Shown: positions 44,496 through 51,508 of the stretch, piece by piece
How positions within the stretch are numbered: position 1 is the stretch's first letter
How the letters are laid out: each line of letters begins with the position of its first letter
From: Planctomycetota bacterium
GTDB taxonomy: Bacteria; Planctomycetota; UBA1135; UBA2386
Assembly: GCA_025459175.1 (NCBI GenBank)
Contig: JALORC010000001.1
Span: 1 to 64,000, forward strand
Direction of reading: 5' to 3'
Length of the DNA: 64,000 nucleotides
Translations under genes and position numbers: made by a program
The notes under the pieces: generated by a model
What the model saw: the letters and a program-made list of their open reading frames with translations, nothing else
What the model was told of the DNA's origin: nothing
Database searches by the model: none

Positions 44496-45998
44496 CTAAC
44501 CGCGCGCCGGGAACACGCTGCCGGCGACCGGGCCACCACCCGCCCAGCGGGCCAGATACTGCTTCATGCGCAGCTTCTTCACCGTGTTGGTGCTGCTCAT
44601 GTAGCGCAGCACGCCATAGACGCTGCGCTCGGGTGCCCACGGCCGGTCGTAACGGCCGAGGACCCACGAGATGCCGGTGTAGGAGTTGGGGTTGCGGCCA
44701 TCGAGCGCATAGCGGTTGTTGAGCTCGATCAGGATCGCCATCGCGTCCTGCGGTCGCGCCGTCCACTCGAGCACCTTCTTGCCCCACAGCATGCGCAGGT
44801 AGTTCTGCATGACGCCGGTCTCGCGCAACTGCGACTGCGCCGCGTTCCACACCGGGTCGTGCGTGCGCGACGCGGCGAACTGCTCGAGCGTGTAGACGTG
44901 CTCGCGCGGGTCGGCGGCGTGCTTGGCCAGCGTCGCCTTGCACCACTCGGGCAGCGACTCGAAGTCCTCGTAGTCATCGCGTTGCCACGTGTAGTTGTAG
45001 CCGAGCTCGCGCCACGTCAGCAGCTCGTCGACGAACGACTCGGCGGTGTCGCTCATGCCCATCCAGCCGCGCTGCCCGGACGTGGTCGCCTTGATCTTGT
45101 CGCGGGTCCAGTGCTCCTGCTTGGCGAGGCCGGCGAACACCTGGTGCACCGACACGTGGCCGAAGTGCAGGTACGGTGACAGGCCGCTGGCGCAATCGGC
45201 GTCGGGCTCGCTGCGTTCCTCGCTGTAGCGCGGCAATCGATCGGCGAGGAACGTGCGCAGCGCAGCCCCCGCCGCGACCGGCCCGCCGCGCAGCGCCACG
45301 GCGCCGACCGCGTGATCGATCGGCAGCGCCGCCAGCGCCGAGGCCTCGGCCGCGAGCAGCGCCGCCGAGGCCGCCGGCCACTGCTTGGCGACACCGCGCG
45401 GCAGTGCCGCGGCGCCGAGGTCATGACCGCGCAGCGGTTCGCCCTGCGGGAAGTCGCCGAGGTGCGCCGGCAGCGCCTTCTGCAGGAAGCGGCGGAAGTC
45501 GAACGCGCGGCCGAACACCTTGTCGCCGACCCGGAGCGGCAGCAGCCCGTTGCCGTCGACGACCTCGAGCCGCACCGGCAGAGTCCGCGCCGCCGCCGCG
45601 ACCATGCGGGGCACGAAGAAGCAAGGAAACTCGTCGGTGACCACCGCGCAGGCCTTCGCTGCCAGCGCCGCCAGCAGTCCCTTGCCGGCGCCGGCGTGTG
45701 GCTCGACGTAGGGCAGGTAGGTCACGCCGGCCTTCGCACAGGCCTCGGCGTTGTCGGCCATGCCCTGCAGCACGAACGTGTGCAGTCGATCGCTGGCCCA
45801 GCGATAGCCGCAGCGCAGCGCTTCGAACACCAGCAGCGGCCGGCCGAGTTCCCGGGCGATCTCGACCGCGCGCTGCAGCGCGAAGTTGGCGCGCGTGCGC
45901 CGCGCCGCGATCATCCAGTACAGCACGTATTCGCCGTCGTTGCGCACCGGGCGATCGTTGGCGAGGCGGATCCGGACTTCGGGCACGGCGGCGGTCAT
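44496..45998 (-). CDS. Class II deoxyribodipyrimidine photolyase
   Basis: A 500-aa protein. The start RNDGEYVLYWMIAARR is the class II hallmark (usual class I enzymes begin differently). SGLSPYLHFGHVS, WRELGYNYTW and MQNYLRMLWGKKVLEW form the FAD-binding domain. It repairs cyclobutane pyrimidine dimers with blue light using FADH-. ATG 45998 is chosen at the fold start; no clear ribosome site. It is divergent from the GroES-like gene, 73 bases apart. Confidence 0.92.
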   Translation of the reverse strand: MTAAVPEVRIRLANDRPVRNDGEYVLYWMIAARRTRANFALQRAVEIARELGRPLLVFEALRCGYRWASDRLHTFVLQGMADNAEACAKAGVTYLPYVEPHAGAGKGLLAALAAKACAVVTDEFPCFFVPRMVAAAARTLPVRLEVVDGNGLLPLRVGDKVFGRAFDFRRFLQKALPAHLGDFPQGEPLRGHDLGAAALPRGVAKQWPAASAALLAAEASALAALPIDHAVGAVALRGGPVAAGAALRTFLADRLPRYSEERSEPDADCASGLSPYLHFGHVSVHQVFAGLAKQEHWTRDKIKATTSGQRGWMGMSDTAESFVDELLTWRELGYNYTWQRDDYEDFESLPEWCKATLAKHAADPREHVYTLEQFAASRTHDPVWNAAQSQLRETGVMQNYLRMLWGKKVLEWTARPQDAMAILIELNNRYALDGRNPNSYTGISWVLGRYDRPWAPERSVYGVLRYMSSTNTVKKLRMKQYLARWAGGGPVAGSVFPARG

Positions 45999-46071
45999 GA
46001 GAATCAGTTTTCGCGACGCACCACGGCGAGGATGCAGGCGCGGGGCGCGCACCGTATCGTGGCGAACGGTG

Positions 46072-46467
46072 ATGAAACGCGGCAACAAGCAGCTTCTGGT
46101 GGTCGGCGACCGCGTCCTGGTGAAACCGGAGAAGGCCGAAGGCATGACCAAGGTCGGCCTCTACCTGCCGCCGACGGTGGTCGAGAAGGAGGAGGTGCGC
46201 GGCGGCAACATCGTCGCGCTCGGTCCCGGCCAGCCGCTGCCGCCGCCGCACGAGGAGCACGAGCCGTGGAAGGACGGCTACAAGGCGCCGCGCTTCCTGC
46301 CGATGCAGGTGCAGCTCGGCGACTACGCGCTGTTCTTCCGCAAGGCGGCGATCGAGATCACCTTCGAGGGCGAGCAGTTCCTGGTGGTGCCGTACGGCGC
46401 GATCCTGGTGCTGGTGCGCGGCGACGGCAACGAGCGGGTGCCGGACCAGCTGCCGAACGACCTGTAG
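46072..46467 (+). CDS. GroES-like co-chaperonin paralogue
   Basis: A 131-aa protein. LLVVGDRVLVKPEKAE and KVGLYLPPTVVEKEEVRGGNIVALGPG match the start and mobile loop of Cpn10; VVPYGAILVLV matches the end. A Pro/His/Glu-rich insert of about 30 residues (PPPHEEHEPWKDG) replaces the short roof loop, so the protein is longer than normal (about 97 aa). No groEL is adjacent. It may be a specialised co-chaperonin that changes the size of the cavity cap. Main groES is presumably elsewhere. Confidence 0.83.
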   Translation: MKRGNKQLLVVGDRVLVKPEKAEGMTKVGLYLPPTVVEKEEVRGGNIVALGPGQPLPPPHEEHEPWKDGYKAPRFLPMQVQLGDYALFFRKAAIEITFEGEQFLVVPYGAILVLVRGDGNERVPDQLPNDL

Positions 46468-46491
46468 GCCGCGCGCGGCCGGCAGGTCGCT

Positions 46492-47208
46492 TCAGCCCGG
46501 CGCACCGACCAGCGCCTGCGCGATCTGCTCGACGACCTGGGCCACCGGCTGCGACGAGGTGTCGACCGCGAGCTCGGCCTGGCGATACATCGGCTCGCGC
46601 TCGGCGAGGATGCGGCGCAGATCAGCGAACGCCTGTTCGTTGTCGGCCATCGGCCGCATGTCGCCCTGCGCGATCACACGCTGCCAGTGGTCCTCGGGCT
46701 GGGCCCGCAGCCACACGGTGCGACTGCGCGTGCGCAGCGCCTGGAAACTCTGTGGATCGGTGACGACGCCACCGCCGACGGCGAGCACGCACGGCGCCCC
46801 GGCCAGCAGCCGCATCAGTTCGGCCCGTTCGGTGGCGCGGTAGTAGGACTCGCCGTGCAGCTGGAAGATCTCGCCGATGCGCAGGCCCGAGGCCGCTTCG
46901 ATGCAGGCATCCAGCTCGAGGAACGGCATGCCGAGCCGCTGTGCCAGCAGCGGGCCGATCGTGCTCTTGCCGGCGCCGCGCAGCCCGAGCAGCGAAACGT
47001 GCCGCTGCACGCCGTCCCCCACCGGCGCCAACAGGGCCACCAGCTCGACGCCGAACGCCTGCGCCATGGTCTCGAGCCGCAACAGCGACGGGTTGGCGAC
47101 CCCGCTCTCGACGTCGGCGAGGAAGCGTTCACTGATGCCGGTTCGCTCGGCCAGGTCGCGCCGGGTCCAGTCGCGCCGCTTGCGCAGCAGCCGCACGTTC
47201 TGACCCAA
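46492..47208 (-). CDS. XRE-type HTH / shikimate kinase-like fusion (BzdR/BoxR-like)
   Basis: About 238 aa. Residues 1-60 form an XRE helix-turn-helix (WTRRDLAERTGIS, LADVESGVANPS). The rest is a shikimate kinase fold with P-loop GLRGAGKST, substrate residues ELDACIE, GESYYRATE and GGG, and lid GDMRP. BzdR and BoxR, regulators of benzoate degradation, have this architecture, with the kinase domain sensing benzoyl-CoA. No ATG fits; TTG 47208 is used, and a CTG at 47238 overlapping the preceding stop is an alternative. Because kinase residues look intact, it could also be an active shikimate kinase. No aromatic pathway genes are adjacent. Confidence 0.78.
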   Translation of the reverse strand: MGQNVRLLRKRRDWTRRDLAERTGISERFLADVESGVANPSLLRLETMAQAFGVELVALLAPVGDGVQRHVSLLGLRGAGKSTIGPLLAQRLGMPFLELDACIEAASGLRIGEIFQLHGESYYRATERAELMRLLAGAPCVLAVGGGVVTDPQSFQALRTRSRTVWLRAQPEDHWQRVIAQGDMRPMADNEQAFADLRRILAEREPMYRQAELAVDTSSQPVAQVVEQIAQALVGAPG

Positions 47209-47234
47209 TCGGGCCAGCAGCGCGTGTCGATGGC

Positions 47235-48776
47235 TCAGAAGAAGTACCACTCGGTCGTGTTCGAGATGGTGGCGCCGGTGCTGGCACCGCCGAACAACTG
47301 CAGCTGCCCCGACGGCGTCAGGAATGCCGCGGCGCCGGCACGCGACGTCGACAGCGGCGGCCCCGCCGAGAACGTGTTGGTCGCGGTCGAGAAGATCTCC
47401 GTGCTCGACAGCGCCGTCGGCGACAGGATCGAGCCGTTGGCGCCGCCGGCGAGCAGGAACCGGCCGTTGCCGATCGGCCAGCCCTTCTGGTTGCCGCGCG
47501 CGGTCGCCATCGGACCGACCGTGGTCCAGGTGTTGGCGATCGCGTCGTAGATCTCGGCGCTCGCGGTCGGATTGCCGGGATTGAACGGGATGATCGTGAT
47601 GCCGTTGATGCCACCGGCGAGCAGCCACTTGCCGCCGCCGAGATCGACGGCGTCGATCAGCGACCGCGCGACCGCCATCTGCGGCGCGGGTGCGAACGTG
47701 TTCGCGACCGGATCGTAGAGGTCGCAGGAGCGCCGCACCGCCGGCAGCCAACCGAACAGGATGTTGCTGTCCCAGCTGATGCCGCCCGCGAACAGCACCC
47801 TGCCGTCGGGACGCGTGATGGCGATGTGACCCGCGCGCGGCGTGCCGAGGTTGGGCCCCGGCGCCCAGGTATTGGTGGCCGGATCGTAGAGCTCGGTGGT
47901 GGCGACGATCTCGCGGATCGGCTGCAGCTGGGTCGGCGTCACCGGCATCGCCTGAATGCCGCCGGTCACGAGCACCTTGCCGTTCGGCAGCAGCGTCGCC
48001 GTGTGCCCGGTGCGCGGGGTGCCCATCGACGCCACCGGCACGAAGGAGTCGGCGACCGGGTCGTAGATCTCGCAGCTGGCCTGCGGATCGTTGGTCGTGT
48101 TGACGCCACCGGTCAGCAGGTGCGTGCCGTTGGGCAACGCCGTCTGGGTGTGCAGCGAGCGCGCGGTGGTCAGCAGCGGACCGGCGGTAAAGGCATCGAG
48201 CCGGGGGTCGTAGATTTCGGTGGTCGCGGTGGCCAACTGGGCCAGCAGCTGCCCGCGCGCGCCGCCCGCGACCATCCAGCGGCGATCGCTGCGCGGCAGC
48301 ACGGTCGCGAACGCGCGGTCGTTGCTGAAGCTGACGAACCGGTCGCGGAACGTGCCGGCGATGCCGAATCGCACCTGGTTGGGGTTGCTGATGCGATCGA
48401 GCACGGTCACACCGAACTGGAACGTGACCGCCTGCAGGTAGAGCGCCACGTCTTGCAGCGCCGGCGCGGCGGGGAACGACACCGGGATCACCGTGCGCCC
48501 ATCGAGGCCGGCGAGGCCGGGCCAGGCCAGACCGAGCAAGTCGATGCCGATGTCGAGCTGGCGGGGATCGTTCGGGTCGAACGGGGCCAGCGGCGTCGGG
48601 CCGGGCACTGCGGATGGCACCACCAGCACCAGCTCCGCCGGCGGCCCCGGGTAGACCGTGAGCACCATGGTGCCCGGCAGCGAACCGCCTTGGACATCCA
48701 GCTCGAGGTTCTGCGCCGGCGCCACCAGGGCGGTGCCGGCCAAGACGAAGCAGCTCAGGATCGGGCGCAACAGCAT
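47235..48776 (-). CDS. Secreted Kelch-type beta-propeller protein
   Basis: A 513-aa protein. ATG 48776 has GGAGG eight bases upstream and starts a signal peptide (LLRPILSCFVLAGTALV). After an N-terminal beta domain (to about 165), at least five Kelch blades repeat the pattern TxEIYDPxxxxxxxxPxMxxxRxxHTATxLPNGxVLVTGG. Such propellers bind sugars or proteins, or act as galactose-oxidase-like enzymes; the copper ligands were not identified. It lies 27 bases upstream of the HTH-kinase gene, so they may be co-transcribed. Confidence 0.83.
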   Translation of the reverse strand: MLLRPILSCFVLAGTALVAPAQNLELDVQGGSLPGTMVLTVYPGPPAELVLVVPSAVPGPTPLAPFDPNDPRQLDIGIDLLGLAWPGLAGLDGRTVIPVSFPAAPALQDVALYLQAVTFQFGVTVLDRISNPNQVRFGIAGTFRDRFVSFSNDRAFATVLPRSDRRWMVAGGARGQLLAQLATATTEIYDPRLDAFTAGPLLTTARSLHTQTALPNGTHLLTGGVNTTNDPQASCEIYDPVADSFVPVASMGTPRTGHTATLLPNGKVLVTGGIQAMPVTPTQLQPIREIVATTELYDPATNTWAPGPNLGTPRAGHIAITRPDGRVLFAGGISWDSNILFGWLPAVRRSCDLYDPVANTFAPAPQMAVARSLIDAVDLGGGKWLLAGGINGITIIPFNPGNPTASAEIYDAIANTWTTVGPMATARGNQKGWPIGNGRFLLAGGANGSILSPTALSSTEIFSTATNTFSAGPPLSTSRAGAAAFLTPSGQLQLFGGASTGATISNTTEWYFF

Positions 48777-48885
48777 GAGAAAAGGCCTCCGGATGAGCCT
48801 CAGATCATGCCAGATCCGCGCCCGGATAGGGAAAACCCGTAAGTTCTGTGGCACGGATCCTTCGATGCCACCGCGACTTGTGATC

Positions 48886-48913
48886 TTGACTTGAGGAAGT
48901 CCCCAGAGATACT
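48886..48913 (+). promoter_or_regulatory. Sigma-70-like promoter for the non-coding RNA
   Basis: -35 TTGACT (48886-48891), 16-base spacer, -10 GATACT (48908-48913). The expected start, six to seven bases downstream, falls at about 48920, exactly where the RNA's first stem begins. Confidence 0.6.
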
Positions 48914-48919
48914 CGACAA

Positions 48920-49141
48920 GGTTGGTGTCGCCGGGTGGCCTCGGTCAACCGCGCGACACACTGACAATACAGCTCTCTGTCTGCATGGAGCCGAGACCTG
49001 GGCGGCTACCGGTGCCTTTCGCCAGGCGCACGGTGAGCCACGGCTCTGGTGGGTAACCTCTCCATCGCCCGCAAGGGCCTCCTACCAAGTGTAGCACAGA
49101 GATTTCCGGCCGACGGCTCTGCCGTCGGCCGGATTTTTTTA
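48920..49141 (+). ncRNA. Putative structured small RNA, about 220 nt, unknown family
   Basis: It is bounded by a promoter and a strong terminator and contains no plausible gene. The 5' end can form an H-type pseudoknot: GGTTG (48920-48924) with CAACC (48946-48950), and GTGTCGC (48925-48931) with GCGACAC (48953-48959), with a small internal hairpin CCGGG/CTCGG. Downstream are ATGGAG/CTCCAT and GAGCCG/CGGCTC pairings and a GNRA hairpin GCCC-GCAA-GGGC (49067-49078). It could be an independent sRNA or the terminated leader of the adenosyltransferase gene 212 bases on. It matches no RNA family I can recognise. Confidence 0.6.
49106..49141 (+). terminator. Strong intrinsic terminator
   Basis: Perfect 12-bp stem CCGGCCGACGGC / GCCGTCGGCCGG with loop TCT, followed by A and seven T. 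The only textbook intrinsic terminator I see in the window, and it follows no coding gene on its strand. Confidence 0.93.
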
Positions 49142-49160
49142 CTCCGCGACACGTTCGCGA

Positions 49161-49186
49161 TGAGACCGCCTCTCCAGACGGTCTCA
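49161..49186 (+). other. 8-bp hairpin in the leader of the adenosyltransferase gene
   Basis: TGAGACCG and CGGTCTCA separated by a 10-base loop. It lies between the terminator and the coding start; function unknown. Confidence 0.4.
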
Positions 49187-49352
49187 CCTACGGGTCCTCT
49201 CCAAGACCTGGGCAACGCGGTCATCGGCAACGGGGCAGCCGGAACCTGATGCCTACCGGCAGGTGCATGCGTCGGCATCGGTCGCGCGCGCGGCTGCGAA
49301 GTTACAGCACAAGGTTGCGGCCAGCGGCCGTTCGCCTACGAACGACGCCCGC

Positions 49353-49904
49353 ATGCCCATCTACACCCGCACCGGCGACGACGGCAACACCGGCCTGTTC
49401 GGCAACCGCCGCGTGCCGAAGGACCATCTGCGCATCGAGGCCTATGGCACCGTCGACGAACTCAACTCGTTCGTCGGCGTGCTGCGCGCCGAACCGCTCG
49501 ACGCGGAGTTCGATCGCCAGCTCAAGCAGATCCAGGACACCTTGTTCGAGATCGGCGCCGACCTCGCCACCGAAGGCGGCACCGCGTCCCTGCCGCGCGT
49601 CGAGCCGGCGATCACCGAACTCGAACGCTGGATCGATGCGTCGGAGGCCCAGCTGCCCGCCCTGCGCACGTTCGTGCTGCCGGGTGGCACGCGGGTGGCG
49701 GCGCTGCTGCACATGCTGCGCACGGTCGCGCGCCGGGCCGAGCGCCGCTACTGGACGCTGGTGTGGAGCATCGACGATCCGAAGCTGGCGGTGCCGACGC
49801 AGCTCGGCATCTACCTGAACCGGCTGTCGGACCTGTGCTTCTCGTGGGCGCGGCGCGCCAACCTGCGCGCGGGCACGCCCGACGTGCCGTGGACGCGCCA
49901 CTGA
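49353..49904 (+). CDS. PduO-type ATP:cob(I)alamin adenosyltransferase
   Basis: A 183-aa protein. YTRTGDDGNTGLFG is the ATP-binding N-terminal motif, then YGTVDELNSFVG, FVLPGG and RTVARRAERR, all family hallmarks. It makes adenosylcobalamin from cob(I)alamin and ATP. ATG 49353 is chosen; the frame extends 30 codons upstream without family sequence. No B12-dependent enzyme is adjacent. The upstream RNA unit could control it if read-through past the terminator is regulated. Confidence 0.93.
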   Translation: MPIYTRTGDDGNTGLFGNRRVPKDHLRIEAYGTVDELNSFVGVLRAEPLDAEFDRQLKQIQDTLFEIGADLATEGGTASLPRVEPAITELERWIDASEAQLPALRTFVLPGGTRVAALLHMLRTVARRAERRYWTLVWSIDDPKLAVPTQLGIYLNRLSDLCFSWARRANLRAGTPDVPWTRH

Positions 49905-49921
49905 TCAGGTGCCTCGCGGCC

Positions 49922-49997
49922 GGGCACAACGGTTCGGGCACAACGGCTCTGGCGCCACGAAACTGAACGCCACGAAACTGGGCGCCACAGCTCTGGC
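49922..49997. repeat. Short 14-15 bp tandem repeats in a convergent gap
   Basis: Two copies of GGGCACAACGG(T/C)TC (49922-49949) are followed by three copies of a 15-bp unit beginning CGCCAC (49953-49997; two nearly identical with GAAACTG, one diverged). They lie just after the adenosyltransferase stop and before the convergent small gene. Non-coding; probably slippage products. Confidence 0.7.
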
Positions 49998-50017
49998 GCG
50001 CCGCAGGCGAACCAGCC

Positions 50018-50341
50018 TCAGACCGGACCAGCCGCGGTGCGGCCCAGACGGCACGCACGGCGCAGCCACATCATCGCCCGCTCGACCTCGCGCGGGCCGG
50101 TGACCGGGATCTCGACGAACTCGCGCGAGTGCGGGTCACCGTCGTCGGGCATGCGCTTGGCCCCGATGATCTTCAGAGCCTCGGTGACCTGCGGCGGCGC
50201 CAGCTTGACGACGACACCCTTCTTGCCGAGGTAGGCGAAGACTTGGCCGCGCACCAGGAAGCTGTCCTTCCCGTCACGCTTCTCCCGGGCAACATCCTTC
50301 CAGGCGCAAAGCCGTTCGACAATCGTGGCGAGTGGATCCAT
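50018..50341 (-). CDS. Small alpha/beta protein, MmcQ/YjbR or TfoX-N like
   Basis: A 107-aa protein from ATG 50341. The pattern SFLVRGQVFAYLGKKGVVVKL, then REFVEIPVTGPREVERAMMWLRRA resembles small MmcQ/YjbR or TfoX N-terminal proteins, but the match is loose. No catalytic residues stand out. It lies 75 bases downstream of the proline dehydrogenase gene on the same strand. Confidence 0.62.
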   Translation of the reverse strand: MDPLATIVERLCAWKDVAREKRDGKDSFLVRGQVFAYLGKKGVVVKLAPPQVTEALKIIGAKRMPDDGDPHSREFVEIPVTGPREVERAMMWLRRACRLGRTAAGPV

Positions 50342-50416
50342 GGGGGCAAACAGTATACCAAGCATTGCCCCCCCACGCCAGCAGCCTCCCCCGGATCCCC
50401 GCAAGGGGACCGTATC

Positions 50417-51334
50417 TCAGCGGCGCAGGAACATGTTCTTGGTCACCAGCCACACCATCGCCGGATACTCGTCCAGCCGCCGCCGCAGGTACTGGATCGC
50501 CATGTCCCAGCCGAGCGCGAACGGCACGTAGAGGCGCGCGACGATACCCTGGCGGCGCAGATCGGCCAGGAAGCGCTCGCGCGGCACCCCGTACAACATC
50601 TGCACCTCGAAGCGATCGCGGCCGACCCCGGTCTTCGGCACCACCTGCTCGACGAACCGGCGCACGTAGCTGTCGTCGTGACTGGCGAACTCGACGTAGT
50701 GGCCGCGCTGCAGCAGCCGCTCGGCGTAGACCAGCATGCGCTCCTTCATCGCCGGCTTGTCGGTCAGGGCGACCTCGGCCGGCTCGCGGTAGATGCCGAT
50801 CACGAGCCGCACCCGGCACCCCTTCGGCAGGGATTCGAGGTCGCGCTCGGTCCGGTTCATCCGGGTCTGCAGCACGGCACCGACGTGGGTCAGGCCCTCG
50901 GCGTGCATCTGCCGCAGCGTCTCCAACGTGAAGTCGGTCCAGTGCCGGCTCTCCATGTCGATCGACACCGCGACCCCGTGCTGTTTGGCCTTGCGGGCGA
51001 TCGCGAACATCGCCTCGCGCGAGCCCGCTGCATCGCCGCCGTGCTGCAGCGGCTTCGTCGTGTAGGACGACGGCTTCAGCGACAGCGTCGGGCGCGCCGC
51101 CGCCGGGATCGCGGCGGCCGCATCGACCATCTGCAGGTAGGCATCGAGGTTCTGCCGGGCCTGCTCGTCGGTGCGAATGTCCTCGGCCAACAGGTCGAGG
51201 GTGGCCAGCAGGCCACGTTCGCGCTGCAGCTTCTGCACGACCTCGATGGCCTTGCCGAGGCTGTCGCCAGCGACGTAGGGGCTGGCGAAGAACCGCACCA
51301 GGAAGGCGGGAATGACGCGAATCAGCGGGTTCAC
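50417..51334 (-). CDS. Proline dehydrogenase
   Basis: A 305-aa protein from GTG 51334. The FAD-dependent TIM barrel is shown by LSLKPSSY, IDMESRHW, VLQTRMNRTE, RLVIGIYREPAEVA, FASHDDSYV, QMLYGVP and the C-terminal substrate-binding RLYVPFALGWDMAIQYLRRRLDE. It oxidises proline to pyrroline-5-carboxylate, passing electrons to quinone. It is monofunctional; the P5C dehydrogenase is not adjacent. An ATG or other start further upstream (51403) adds non-family residues. Confidence 0.9.
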   Translation of the reverse strand: MNPLIRVIPAFLVRFFASPYVAGDSLGKAIEVVQKLQRERGLLATLDLLAEDIRTDEQARQNLDAYLQMVDAAAAIPAAARPTLSLKPSSYTTKPLQHGGDAAGSREAMFAIARKAKQHGVAVSIDMESRHWTDFTLETLRQMHAEGLTHVGAVLQTRMNRTERDLESLPKGCRVRLVIGIYREPAEVALTDKPAMKERMLVYAERLLQRGHYVEFASHDDSYVRRFVEQVVPKTGVGRDRFEVQMLYGVPRERFLADLRRQGIVARLYVPFALGWDMAIQYLRRRLDEYPAMVWLVTKNMFLRR

Positions 51335-51508
51335 AGCGGGACGCGGATCATGCCGCCCTCGGGCGGGGAACGCCACGCAGCAGATGCAGCCGGGCCGCGG
51401 CACGACGATGGCGCCCGGTCGGCCTCAAGTTCGCCCATGCCATCGGACCGATCCAAGGACCCGATGGAGCCCGGTCGGGCCGGCCGCCACCGCGGCCAAG
51501 GCGAACGC

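Larger units (their letters stand above)
48777..49352. other. Intergenic region with a non-coding transcription unit
   Basis: The 575 bases between the Kelch gene and the cobalamin adenosyltransferase contain a promoter (48886-48913), structured RNA (48920-49141) with intrinsic terminator, and a further 8-bp hairpin (49161-49186). No open frame here has a convincing start or protein features. Confidence 0.7.

Noticed and set aside
48891-49094. A 67-codon plus-strand frame inside the RNA region
   Set aside because: No ribosome site, no protein features, and the region folds into stable RNA stems bounded by its own promoter and terminator.
48892-49115. RNase P RNA, because of GAGGAAGTCC near the start and ACAGAGATTTCC near the end
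   Set aside because: These only loosely match conserved regions I and V, the stretch is too short (about 210 nt between them), no P4 complementarity was found, and the first block overlaps the promoter.
49922-49997. CRISPR-like array in the gap after the adenosyltransferase
   Set aside because: The repeats are 14-15 bp head-to-tail copies without spacers and no cas genes are present.
50129-51508. An N-terminal extension of the GT4 glycosyltransferase reaching back to 50129
   Set aside because: This part is antisense to proline dehydrogenase and has no GT features; the GT-B fold starts at ATG 51509.
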